DNA of 64,000 nt from Dyadobacter chenwenxiniae. GTDB lineage: Bacteria; Bacteroidota; Bacteroidia; Cytophagales; Spirosomataceae. Each line of letters opens with the position of its first letter. Positions within the stretch are counted from its first letter, which is position 1. Of the stretch, positions 35,792-45,226 are shown one piece after another. The stretch lies in assembly GCF_022869785.1 (NCBI RefSeq), contig NZ_CP094997.1, forward strand, positions 4,898,001-4,962,000. Direction: 5' to 3'. The notes below the pieces were generated by a model. The model made no database searches. It saw only the letters and a program-made list of their open reading frames with translations, and had not been told where the DNA came from. A program made the translations under genes and the position numbers.

Positions 35792-38152
35792 ATGAAAGTA
35801 AAAATACTGGACTTTTCCGGGCTTCAGACACAGGAACTGGATGTAGACGCCGCCATTTCGTTTATGCCGTTTATCAGGTTTGTGGCCCGACGCGCCGCCG
35901 AAGAAACCACGCCTAAAGCAGTTTTTTACAATCAGATCCTGGCCTGTTTCCAGCAGTACAACATTCCCGCAACGGACATTCCGATCGAAGATATCGGCCA
36001 GTATGAACGGTTTTTGGAACATATATACTCAAGTGTGTCACCGGTGCTCGCATTGGAGAAGGAAGTTGTATGGGCCCTCAGCTTTCCGTTAAACCCGAAA
36101 ATTTTCTACGGGACCGACCTGTTCTATGAAATGCTGGCGCAGAAACCTTTGGACGATGGGAATATCGACACAAAATCGCCCGCTGAATTTGCCAAAGAGC
36201 GGCTGCGTGTCATTTACGCGCTGATCATGCAGCGACTCTACGATTTCCAGGTGCCTTCAAAAATTCAGCAGTATTATACCTGGACAAACCCGGAGACCGG
36301 CCTTTTACGCTATTTTGAGGTTTTCGTAAACACCGATTTCGTAGAAATCACGCCCAAAAGCGAATTGCCAGTACTCGATTTCAGCGAGCTATATGCAAGA
36401 TTCAGTGAAGAAAACGGTCACTTGCTGCTGGAAAACGTGCTGCCGCTGAGCTTATTTAAATTCCGGGGTTTTTCGGTGCTGACCGTTTCTGACATTACCA
36501 GTAGAACAGCCGTTGAAAATATCAGAAAAATAAGGCTCAACCGCATTCCAGGGCAGGAAGCGGAGCGCTATCACAACATTATCCATTCGCTCAAAACGCT
36601 CGTACAGAATAATCGGATCGAGTTTGATATGTTCCCTTTTGTGCGGGTTAATAAGCGGGCAGTTTATGGCTACGAAACCGCAGGGACGGGTATCATGTTC
36701 AGGGTCTGGGGCCAGGACCGGCTGACACCGGAAGCGTTTTCCAAGCAAGCTGAGAGTTATGCAGCCAAACCCATTTCATTTTATTCCCCGGATATCAGCG
36801 GCATAAAGGAGATGCAAATTGCCTTTCTCGAACCTTTCAGGAAGGAAGGCGTTCGTTCGCTGGCTTTGCTGCCCGTCTTTTTTGACGAAATCCTGGTTGG
36901 CGTTTTATGCATGCACACCTGGCAAGACGAGGTTTTTGATGAAAAGACATTGTCTATGCTCGAGCCGGCATTTGAGCCGGTTGGCCAGCTTCTGCAAATT
37001 TATATCGATGAGTTCAATCTGGAACTGGAAAACATTATTAAGGAAAAATTTACGTCCATTCAACCGTCTGTACAGTGGAAATTTAATGAGGCAGCCTGGC
37101 ATTATTTGCATAGGAAAAAGAGGAAACTGCCGGTAGAGACGGAGCCGATCACTTTTCAAAAAGTATATCCCCTTTATGGCGCGATCGACATCAGAAATTC
37201 GACGCTGGAAAGAAATGCAGCCATTACCAAAGACCTTAATACACACCTTACATTGCTAAGCAACGCCCTCGCAACATTACAGCGATGGGACAATTCGTCA
37301 CTTATGCAAGAATTTTCCTACACGTGCAAAAAGTGGCAGGGCGCATTGGAATCCGAGGCGTGGAGCAGCGCAGGAGAAAATAACCTGAACCAATTTTTAA
37401 ATCTCGAAAGTCGGGATTACCTGTCGCATTTAGCCGACCAGCACCCCGAAACCAATCCGATCATTGCAGCGTATTTGAATGCCACGCAGTTGGAAACCGG
37501 TGAGGTTTTCAGTAACCGCCGTGCATTTGAGGCGTCTATGAAAATGATCAACGATGCTGTAAACAACTATTTTGAAATTGAAAAAGATAAGTTGCAACAG
37601 CCGTTTCCATGTTACTTCGAGAAATTCAGGACGGACGGTGTGGAGTATGACATTTACATCGGGCAATCCATAAGTCCCGAAAAGCCATTTAACAATTTTC
37701 ACCTTAAAAATTTGAGATTGTGGCAATTGTCTTCCATGATCGCGATTGCGAAAACGACGAAAGCGCTTTTAACAGATATGCCAAAAGCGCTTTCGACAAC
37801 GCAGCTCATTTTTATCCATAACCACATGATCGACATTAGTTTTCGTGCAGACGAACGAAAATTTGATGTTGAAGGCGCGTATAACATTCGCTATCAAATG
37901 ATTAAAAAGCGAATCGACAAAGTGCATATCCGCAATACCAACCAACGACTTACCCAGCCGGACAAAATTGCGTTGATATTCCTCAACGATAGGGACATTG
38001 AAGATTACCTGCCGTTTATCCGCTTTTTACAGGAAACAAATGCACTCACTTCCGAAACGGAACGCCTGGAACTGGAAGATCTGCAAGGATTGAGCGGGCT
38101 TCATGCATTAAGGCTGGGGATTGTGTACGAACAGACCATTATCCCGCTTTGA
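35792..38152 (+). CDS. GAF domain-containing protein of unknown output
   Basis: 786 residues, cytosolic. A central GAF-like region (about 340-420: FLEPFRKEGVRSLALLPVFFDEILVGVLCMHTW) is the only domain I recognise. The N-terminal 300 residues and the C-terminal half (with YDIYIGQSISP and LALIFLNDRDIEDYLPFIRFL) have no catalytic motifs that I can name. There is no kinase, cyclase or DNA-binding signature. It converges on the UvrA-like gene with only three bases between the stops. Confidence 0.75.
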   Translation: MKVKILDFSGLQTQELDVDAAISFMPFIRFVARRAAEETTPKAVFYNQILACFQQYNIPATDIPIEDIGQYERFLEHIYSSVSPVLALEKEVVWALSFPLNPKIFYGTDLFYEMLAQKPLDDGNIDTKSPAEFAKERLRVIYALIMQRLYDFQVPSKIQQYYTWTNPETGLLRYFEVFVNTDFVEITPKSELPVLDFSELYARFSEENGHLLLENVLPLSLFKFRGFSVLTVSDITSRTAVENIRKIRLNRIPGQEAERYHNIIHSLKTLVQNNRIEFDMFPFVRVNKRAVYGYETAGTGIMFRVWGQDRLTPEAFSKQAESYAAKPISFYSPDISGIKEMQIAFLEPFRKEGVRSLALLPVFFDEILVGVLCMHTWQDEVFDEKTLSMLEPAFEPVGQLLQIYIDEFNLELENIIKEKFTSIQPSVQWKFNEAAWHYLHRKKRKLPVETEPITFQKVYPLYGAIDIRNSTLERNAAITKDLNTHLTLLSNALATLQRWDNSSLMQEFSYTCKKWQGALESEAWSSAGENNLNQFLNLESRDYLSHLADQHPETNPIIAAYLNATQLETGEVFSNRRAFEASMKMINDAVNNYFEIEKDKLQQPFPCYFEKFRTDGVEYDIYIGQSISPEKPFNNFHLKNLRLWQLSSMIAIAKTTKALLTDMPKALSTTQLIFIHNHMIDISFRADERKFDVEGAYNIRYQMIKKRIDKVHIRNTNQRLTQPDKIALIFLNDRDIEDYLPFIRFLQETNALTSETERLELEDLQGLSGLHALRLGIVYEQTIIPL

Positions 38153-38155
38153 AAG

Positions 38156-40411
38156 CTACATGCCACTTGCAGCTTTAAGATACGAGCTCGTAATGGATCC
38201 TTCGGCGCCCAGCAGCGCCAGAGGTGTGCCCTCAAAAACGACCTTTCCTCCTTTCGTGCCTCCATCCGGGCCCATATCAATGATCCAATCTGCATTTTTG
38301 ATCACATCCAGGTTATGCTCAATTACGATCATCGTGTTCCCGGCATCCACCAGGCGGTTCATGATAGACAGCAAATGCGTAATATCAGACATATGCAGCC
38401 CGGTCGTAGGCTCATCCAGGACATATACACTGCCACTTTTGTGCAATTCGCTCGCAAGCTTAATGCGTTGACATTCGCCTCCCGACAATGTGCTCAGCGG
38501 CTGACCGAGGGTTAGATAATCAATTCCTACATCGCTCATGGCCTGCAATTTATGCAGGATCTCTTTTTGGGTAAAATAGTCCAGTGCTTGCGAGACGGTC
38601 ATTTCTAAAATATCTGAAATCGATTTACCGTCCAACTTGTAAGCCAAAACCTCTTCCTTAAAACGCTTCCCTTCGCAAATTTCACAAGGTGTTTTAATGC
38701 CGTCCAGAAAAGCAAGATCCGTGTAGATTACCCCAAGCCCCTGGCAATTTGGACAAGCACCCTGCGAATTGAAACTGAATAAAGACGCGCTAACGGCGTT
38801 TTCCTTCGCAAACGCCTTGCGCACATCATCCATCACACCCGTATAAGTCGCTGGGTTCGAACGTGTAGATGTGCCAACGGCCGACTGGTCAATGACGATC
38901 GCCTTCGGATGTTGTTTCAAAAATACATGATTAATCAACGAGCTTTTTCCTGAACCCGCAACGCCCGTTACTACGGTCAGCACGCCGGTGGGAATGTCTA
39001 CGCTCACATTGTGCAGGTTATTGATATTTGCATTTTTTACCGAAAGCTTGCCCGAATGCTTCCGTGATTTTTCTTTCAACGGTAATGATTGTTTGACGTG
39101 GCGGCCGGTAAGCGTATCCGATTTGACCAGTTCGGCAAAGCTCCCTTCAAAGACAATGTTTCCGCCTTTGCTTCCCGCGTGCGGGCCCACATCGACGATA
39201 TGATCTGCCACTTTAATCACGTCCGGATCGTGCTCTACCACAATCACCGTGTTACCCTTGTCGCGCAGCTTTCCGAGCAGTGCATTGAGCCGGTGCACAT
39301 CTCTGGGATGTAAACCCACACTTGGCTCGTCAAAAATATACATCACGTCAATGAGGCTGCTGCTCAGGTGCTTGACCATTTTAACGCGCTGCGATTCGCC
39401 TCCCGACAATGTGGTTGTTTCCCGGTCGAGGCTGAGATATTCGAGTCCAATGTCCACCAAATGCTGCAATCTCTCGGATAACGTTGCCACCATAGACGCA
39501 GCCAGGGGATCTTTTATTTTCCTGATCAACGACACCAGTTCCGAAACTTCCATAGCAGACATTTCCGCTATATTCCTGCCATCAATCTTACAGCCTAATG
39601 CTGCCTGGCTCAGCCGGGCACCATGGCAGGACGGACAAGGTTTCAGGGCAATGTAAGGCGCTACCGTTTTCTGCGTCCTTTCCGATAATGTCTTAATATC
39701 CCTCTTAATGTATGCTTTTTCAAATTTTTCAATAACACCGAGATAGGTTGCATTCATGGTTCCGCCACCGACCTGGAGCTTGTATTTAAGGTCTTTGCCG
39801 TAAAGCAGCAGATTCATTTCTTCGTCGGTGAAATCACAGAGCTTTTTGTCATTATCAAAAAATCCTGAGCTGGCATAGCTGCTTTTTTCCCAGGTTGCGA
39901 ACACCGGAACCTGGACAGCTCCCTCATTCAGTGACTTGGACATATCCAGGAATGAATCCGCCACGACGCCCATTTTCTTCCCTATACCATTGCATTCCGG
40001 GCACATTCCCTGTGGATCATTGAATGAGAACGCATTGGAATTCCCAATATGCGGATGCCCGATCCTTGAAAATAAAAGCCGCAAAACCGGCGAAATATCC
40101 GTGATCGTGCCCAATGTAGAGTGCGAATTCCCTCCCAACCTTCTCTGGTCCACCACAATGGCCATACTGAGGTTTTCGATGGCATCGGCATGAGGCTGCG
40201 CATACTTTGGCAGAAAATTCCGGATAAACATGCTGAAATTTTCATTCAGCTGGCGTTGCGCCTCGGTGGCTATGGTGTCAAAAACGATAGAAGATTTTCC
40301 GGAGCCGGAAACGCCGGTGAAAATTGTAATTTTGCGCTTGGGAATGCGCAATGATACATTTTTGAGATTGTTTTCACGGGCACCGCGGATTTCAATAAAT
40401 TCCTGGGACAT
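38156..40411 (-). CDS. UvrA-like ABC ATPase (short, UvrA2-type)
   Basis: 751 residues, shorter than true UvrA (about 940). Two ABC modules are present. The first has Walker A GVSGSGKSS and signature LSGGESQRVKM; the second has GVAGSGKSSL and LSGGECQRIKL. Zinc-finger pairs are CPECNGIG, CPSCHGARLS, CPNCQGLG and CEICEGKRF. The size suggests loss of the UvrB-binding region, as in UvrA2 proteins linked to tolerance of DNA-binding drugs. It is thus unlikely to be the housekeeping excinuclease subunit. Confidence 0.9.
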   Translation of the reverse strand: MSQEFIEIRGARENNLKNVSLRIPKRKITIFTGVSGSGKSSIVFDTIATEAQRQLNENFSMFIRNFLPKYAQPHADAIENLSMAIVVDQRRLGGNSHSTLGTITDISPVLRLLFSRIGHPHIGNSNAFSFNDPQGMCPECNGIGKKMGVVADSFLDMSKSLNEGAVQVPVFATWEKSSYASSGFFDNDKKLCDFTDEEMNLLLYGKDLKYKLQVGGGTMNATYLGVIEKFEKAYIKRDIKTLSERTQKTVAPYIALKPCPSCHGARLSQAALGCKIDGRNIAEMSAMEVSELVSLIRKIKDPLAASMVATLSERLQHLVDIGLEYLSLDRETTTLSGGESQRVKMVKHLSSSLIDVMYIFDEPSVGLHPRDVHRLNALLGKLRDKGNTVIVVEHDPDVIKVADHIVDVGPHAGSKGGNIVFEGSFAELVKSDTLTGRHVKQSLPLKEKSRKHSGKLSVKNANINNLHNVSVDIPTGVLTVVTGVAGSGKSSLINHVFLKQHPKAIVIDQSAVGTSTRSNPATYTGVMDDVRKAFAKENAVSASLFSFNSQGACPNCQGLGVIYTDLAFLDGIKTPCEICEGKRFKEEVLAYKLDGKSISDILEMTVSQALDYFTQKEILHKLQAMSDVGIDYLTLGQPLSTLSGGECQRIKLASELHKSGSVYVLDEPTTGLHMSDITHLLSIMNRLVDAGNTMIVIEHNLDVIKNADWIIDMGPDGGTKGGKVVFEGTPLALLGAEGSITSSYLKAASGM

Positions 40412-40541
40412 AGTTTGTAATTTTTATGATTCATGGCTTGAACGGAACTAACAGGATGCTGATCACAAGCATAATCCGCACCCTATCCGATCCATTATGC
40501 AAAAAGGCATTTTTCCGTTAAACTTCCTGAAAATAAATTAA

Positions 40542-41114
40542 ATGATTCCCGTTCCTCAGCTCCGCAAGACGCATCTGGCCGGCTTACTGTCTATTTTCAT
40601 TATCCTTACCGTATCCACTTATATCAATCGTTTCCCCACCGGAGACGACGCATGGTTCGGCGAACAATCTTATTGGCTTCATAAAGAAGGCATTATAAGG
40701 TCAGAGTTTTTCCGGGGAATTGTAGGATGGGAGGATCAAATTTTGGTCAGCCATAAACTTTTTCTGGGATTTGGGGCCGTTGTGATCCGTATTTACCAAA
40801 AACCTACCAAAGTTTAGAGAAAATACTACCCAAGGACGAAACCGGTGTTGTGCCGCTGACATTCTTTTTTAACGAATACGACAAGTTTAAAACCTTACGG
40901 ACGCATGAAAACTATAAGCTGTATTGCCATAAGATCAAATATGACCCCTGATGGATTTGGGCACTGGGCAAAGGCGAACAATGCAGGTTTCATTTTGATG
41001 GATTACCAGTTTAATCAGGAAAAGTTCTTCCCGCTCCCGTCAGATCCCGATATTGAAAACTACCACCGCGCATACTTTGATGGCCGTTTTGCTGTGTTTT
41101 TATTGGTGAAGTGA
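40542..41114 (+). pseudogene. Decayed polytopic membrane glycosyltransferase (ArnT/GT39-like)
   Basis: The first fragment (40542-40817) begins with a signal/TM segment and FPTGDDAWFGEQSYWLHKEG, the acidic loop style of ArnT/GT39 mannosyltransferases. Near 40797 the reading shifts: a second frame gives TYQSLEKILPKDETGVVPL ... HKIKYDP then stop. Around 40940 a third frame gives GHWAKANNAGFILMDYQFN to the stop at 41114. The large membrane middle is missing. At least two frameshifts and an internal deletion make it a pseudogene. The exact family is inferred. Confidence 0.65.
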
Positions 41115-41157
41115 TATGCGGCTCGAACCTTGTAGTCAGCAGCACCCGCTCAATCAT

Positions 41158-42123
41158 TCATTTATTAGGAAAAGAAACCTTTACTTGTGCCGCATTATAC
41201 GCAGAAAAACACCCTAGCCCGGCTTTAACATTCGAGTAAAGCGGTGCAGGTTCTGCAAGCGGGCTGTCTGAATTGCTCTTGATTTCAATTGATCGCTGGT
41301 ATTTGTAATAATTTACATCCACATTAAAAACTTCCAGCAATACTCCCAGAACCTTAGTTTTGGGATAAATAGTGACATTTTTGTTATCAGCCATCGTTAA
41401 CTGCGTTGGATTGAAATAGTTAAATTTTCCAAGCAGCGAGTTCATGATACTGCCATCGAGGTGTTTGTCACTGATGAACTCACTTCTTCCCTCCTGGCCT
41501 TGCCAGTAAAAATGGAAATGATCTCTAAGCATCTTCTCCCGGATTTCATTATTGTCTGTCTTTATTCCAACAGCATATTCCAAATCAATGCCTGCATCGA
41601 CTTTGTAATAATTCGTGTCTCCAGGAATGTCCTGCCAGCTCATCCGCAACGTCAAGACCGTATCCTGCATGTATGGATTGTCGACCAGCATGGTGTCAAA
41701 CTCATAAGATTTAATCACCGGCTTCTTGCCGGGAACCGTACATTGTGCCGAAACGCTTCTGGTCTTGTCGGACACAGATAAATAATACGTTTTTGACTCC
41801 TTGATGGGGAATTTAGACTGTGGAATGCTGTAAAGTTTATTCTCCTTGTCATAAGGAACAACCATTTCATTCACACCGTCCGAGATCCGGACGGTGGCAT
41901 TATCTATACGTCTTTCGGTTGCGTCAGTTTGTGAAAATAATGGGATAGATTCTGTAACCACCACATTGATATAGGGCAACTGGGGCGAGATCATTGAGTT
42001 CACAACCAGTTTAGATTCCGTCTGCGGGAGCTTAGAAGGCGGGATGTTGGTTAAAGGAGTTTCGCAAGCAGAAATTATAACGGTCAGCAGCACTATGCCG
42101 AAAATGAATTTTGTAAGTTTCAT
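41158..42123 (-). CDS. DUF4249 family lipoprotein, partner of the adjacent TonB receptor
   Basis: 321 residues with a lipoprotein signal (FGIVLLTVIISAC, Cys near residue 20). DUF4249 features are ESKLVVNSMISPQLPYINVVVTESIPLF and the IDNATVRISDG strand. It starts two bases after the TonB receptor stop, so both are translated as a unit. It is probably the outer-membrane surface lid or substrate-binding partner of that receptor. Confidence 0.88.
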   Translation of the reverse strand: MKLTKFIFGIVLLTVIISACETPLTNIPPSKLPQTESKLVVNSMISPQLPYINVVVTESIPLFSQTDATERRIDNATVRISDGVNEMVVPYDKENKLYSIPQSKFPIKESKTYYLSVSDKTRSVSAQCTVPGKKPVIKSYEFDTMLVDNPYMQDTVLTLRMSWQDIPGDTNYYKVDAGIDLEYAVGIKTDNNEIREKMLRDHFHFYWQGQEGRSEFISDKHLDGSIMNSLLGKFNYFNPTQLTMADNKNVTIYPKTKVLGVLLEVFNVDVNYYKYQRSIEIKSNSDSPLAEPAPLYSNVKAGLGCFSAYNAAQVKVSFPNK

Positions 42124-42125
42124 GG

Positions 42126-44531
42126 CTAAAATTTAAAGTTGTAACTGAATGAGGGCAATACGGGAAACAGGGAGTATTTTTTTAGCACCGTTTTCCATTC
42201 GCCATTATCCAGCTTTTCTTCCGAGCGATCGTAGAAAAACGGATTTTTTCGATTGTAGGCATTATAAACGCTGAACTCCCAGGTTCGTTCGTGGCGTTTC
42301 TTTTTTTTATGAAACTGAATTGAAAGATCCATCCGGTGAAATGCTTCTGCGCGAAAATTGTTTTTGGCCGGAAATTCAGAAGCCCCGAATTCTTTGTAAT
42401 GGCTGTTCAGCATATTTTCTTTCGGGTCAAACCTGCTAAAAAATTTATCACTAACAGGATAAAAAGCGGCAGCAGGCACCGTAAGCGCATTTCCGGTTCC
42501 ATAAACCCAGCTGGCAGACATAGTAATGCGCTTATTGAACTCATAAATACCCACAACAGACAGGTCATGCCGCCGGTCATAGCGCGGATGGAATGTCTGC
42601 CCATTGTTCAGTTCCGGGAATTTCCAGTAAATCCAGGATAATGTATAGCCTACCCAGCCGGAAAGCTTGCCGCTCTTTTTCTGGACCAGGAATTCAGAAC
42701 CATAGGACCAGCCTTTTCCTGATGTAACATTATCCTGCCAGTCTACATCATTTGCATTTTCTCCGCTTATTCCAAGAAAACTGGCTCCTTCGCGGTAACT
42801 GAGAATTCGTTTCATATCCTTGTAAAATCCTTCCAATGTGACAGTTAAGCCTCTGTCCTGCAAATCATTCGCAAACCCGAATGCCACCTGGCTCGATTGC
42901 TGCGGCGCAATGCGGTCCGTGCTGGTTACCCATAAATCGGTCGGTAAGCCCAGGCCGGTGTTCGACAATAAATGAACATATTGATTCATTCGCGCATAGG
43001 AAGCCTTTGCAGAAAAGTCAGGCGCCAGCCTTAATGCTGCCGAAAAACGCGGCTCGGGATTGATGTATTGTTTTTTGTCTGACTTGAAATAACTCAACCG
43101 AAAGCCCAGATTCATTTTCAATACTTCAAAAGGCTGCCAGGTGTCTTCAAAGTAAGCCCCGCCTTCCAAGGAATAAACCGGCTCTTCATTAGGATCAATG
43201 TCGTCCTCACTATATGTACCGGAAAGGGCCAAAGCAGAAGGAGTGGATTTGTGGCGCGTGGCCTGCACGCCAAACTTGATAGCATGCGACGCATTGGGAT
43301 AAAAATCAAAATCACTTTTAAGACTTAAATCCTGAATTCGGGAATCATAACGCAGCCGCGACTCGCTTGTAGCATCTCCCTGACCAACGGCTTCCCTGAA
43401 ATAACTTGTTGTGGTAAAGTTGAAACTGGTAAAAACGAAGGCCGTATTTGCAAAAAGCTTACGGTTGAAAACGTGGTTCCAGCGCATAGTGCCCGTTGCA
43501 TTCCCCCAATCCAGGCCGGCTTTCATTTTAAATGTCCCATGCTCTTCTTTGATAGAAAATTTATCTTGTCCCAGATAGCCGCTGACAAAAAGCTTGTTTT
43601 TTGAGCCAAGGTCGTAATTGATCTTGGCATTCAAATCGTAGAAATAGTAGCCCGGCCGGAACCCATTTTCTCCTTCTCTCTTCGCCGTGAATGCCAAGAC
43701 CGGAGCAGCCAGCACGTCGATATAAGTCCGTCGTCCGGAGATCAAAAACGAGGATTTGCCTTTTGATAGCGGCCCTTCCAAAGTCAGCCTTGAAGCTATT
43801 AGCCCGATTCCTCCCTCGCCATGCAGTTTTTCTTTACTTCCTTCTTTCATGTCCATTTCCACAACCGAAGAAAGCCGCCCGCCATAACGCGCAGGAAAGC
43901 CGCCTTTTGTCAATTCCACACGCTTGATGGCGTCGCTATTGAACACCGAAAAGAACCCGAACAAATGACTGGCATTGTAAACCACCGCATCGTCCAAAAT
44001 AATCAGGTTTTGATCGGGGCCGCCGCCGCGCACATATAATCCGGTCTGTCCCTCGGTGCCTTTTTGCACACCAGGCATGAGTTGTAATCCCCGCAATACA
44101 TCCTTCTCACCCAGGAGCGAAGGAATTTTTTTGATCTGTTCAATCGGGATTTCGAGCACGCTCATCTGCGCCGAGCCGCTGACATTATCCTCCTGCTTGC
44201 GGGCAGATATAGTTACTTCATCCAATTGACGTATGGAAGATAAACTGACGTTAAGTTCGGTATCCTGCCGTGCCCCAATCGTACGCCATGCGGTCTCGTA
44301 ACCCACCAGCGAATAAGCAATGGTCACCGAATCAGCAGCGGGGACGGTCAGAGAATAAAATGCGTAATTGTTCGTCACTGCTCCACTGGAGGAGCCCTGA
44401 ATGTAAACGTTTGCACCGGTCACCAACTCCTGGCTTCCCTTTTCTTTCACAAAACCGCTGATGGTTATACGTTTTTGCCCAAAAACCGACATTGAAGCCA
44501 TGCATAAGGCAATTATGATGTTTATTCTCAT
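42126..44531 (-). CDS. TonB-dependent receptor with CarboxypepD_reg domain
   Basis: 801 residues: signal peptide (ALCMASMSVFG), a carboxypeptidase-regulatory-like domain (ITISGFVKEKGSQELVTGANVYIQ, about 22-100), plug (PSLLGEKDVLRGLQLMPGVQ ... GLYVRGGGPDQNLIILDDAVVYNASHLFGFFSVFN), and a barrel ending PVLPSFSYNFKF. The GGPDQN-LDDA plug is the type that pairs with DUF4249 lipoproteins, which is indeed the next gene. Ligand unknown. Confidence 0.93.
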   Translation of the reverse strand: MRINIIIALCMASMSVFGQKRITISGFVKEKGSQELVTGANVYIQGSSSGAVTNNYAFYSLTVPAADSVTIAYSLVGYETAWRTIGARQDTELNVSLSSIRQLDEVTISARKQEDNVSGSAQMSVLEIPIEQIKKIPSLLGEKDVLRGLQLMPGVQKGTEGQTGLYVRGGGPDQNLIILDDAVVYNASHLFGFFSVFNSDAIKRVELTKGGFPARYGGRLSSVVEMDMKEGSKEKLHGEGGIGLIASRLTLEGPLSKGKSSFLISGRRTYIDVLAAPVLAFTAKREGENGFRPGYYFYDLNAKINYDLGSKNKLFVSGYLGQDKFSIKEEHGTFKMKAGLDWGNATGTMRWNHVFNRKLFANTAFVFTSFNFTTTSYFREAVGQGDATSESRLRYDSRIQDLSLKSDFDFYPNASHAIKFGVQATRHKSTPSALALSGTYSEDDIDPNEEPVYSLEGGAYFEDTWQPFEVLKMNLGFRLSYFKSDKKQYINPEPRFSAALRLAPDFSAKASYARMNQYVHLLSNTGLGLPTDLWVTSTDRIAPQQSSQVAFGFANDLQDRGLTVTLEGFYKDMKRILSYREGASFLGISGENANDVDWQDNVTSGKGWSYGSEFLVQKKSGKLSGWVGYTLSWIYWKFPELNNGQTFHPRYDRRHDLSVVGIYEFNKRITMSASWVYGTGNALTVPAAAFYPVSDKFFSRFDPKENMLNSHYKEFGASEFPAKNNFRAEAFHRMDLSIQFHKKKKRHERTWEFSVYNAYNRKNPFFYDRSEEKLDNGEWKTVLKKYSLFPVLPSFSYNFKF

Positions 44532-44678
44532 AAAATTTCAAACTTATTGCATTCAGGGACACGCGGGTTTTTAAGTTCAGGCAAACCAGCTCCGTTGCTC
44601 CGAATTGCCTGAACAAGAGGTTTAGCGATTCCGCTTGAATGCGTGGTGAAAATGGTGATTAACTGGTTAGGGCCGTTT

Positions 44679-44936
44679 TCAGAGGGCTAACCAGAGAGAA
44701 TGTGGCGTTGCTGCAAAAGGCAAGCGGTTGTGAGTTGCTTTGCCCCCAAATCCCCTAAAGGGGACTTTGCGTTTTACTTGGATGTTCACCACCCCTTTAG
44801 GGGCCGGGGGCCGAAGTTGATGCCCAGGGGCCGGCGTGTCAGAAAGTGGACTAAATGCGGTAATGTCCTTCTGCTTACACGAGCCCAACGCTGTTATTAA
44901 AGCAGCTATAACATAAATTGATCTGTTCGTTTTCAT
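44679..44936 (-). pseudogene. Truncated small lipoprotein gene running into a repeat element
   Basis: The first 30 residues are a genuine lipoprotein signal (MKTNRSIYVIAALITALGSC KQKD). From about residue 38 the frame reads through a GC-rich repeat element (44742-44812), giving unlikely protein (LRPPAPKGVVNIQVKRK). The simplest view is a lipoprotein gene interrupted or truncated by the repeat. It could also be an intact short gene whose real stop was lost. Confidence 0.45.
44742..44812. repeat. GC-rich palindromic repeat element with CCCCTWWAGGGG cores
   Basis: Two palindromic cores, CCCCTAAAGGGG (left) and CCCCTTTAGGGG (right), flank about 30 bases, and the outer edges GCCCCC and GGGGGC are also complementary. 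I recognise cores of this kind as dispersed intergenic repeats in Bacteroidota. Composition differs sharply from its flanks. Confidence 0.7.
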
Positions 44937-45226
44937 AACTATTCATAGTTAAGTGAAAAGGTGTAAACTAAATTTCAAAACCAGCATCGAATCTCATGCC
45001 TTTACGCGTCCAAAACGCCCCAGGATTTCCCTGCGGCGGGGCTGGTTGATTAAACGGTAAATTTTTGGATAGGCTTCGCTTGGAATTTGTTGCAAAGCTG
45101 GAAGTTGGGGATTTTGTTCTCAAACCGGAGCTCTAACGGCAACCAGCTTCCGATGGCAACGCCGCCATTTTTTTTCCTGGCGTGATAATTTACGCCTCTG
45201 AATGCTTACACTTACAAAGAAGAAAA

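Noticed and set aside
44937..45226. Possible gene fragment on the minus strand (frame containing PRREILGRFGRVKA)
   Set aside because: Only about 30 to 40 codons without a start and without a recognisable family; treated as non-coding.
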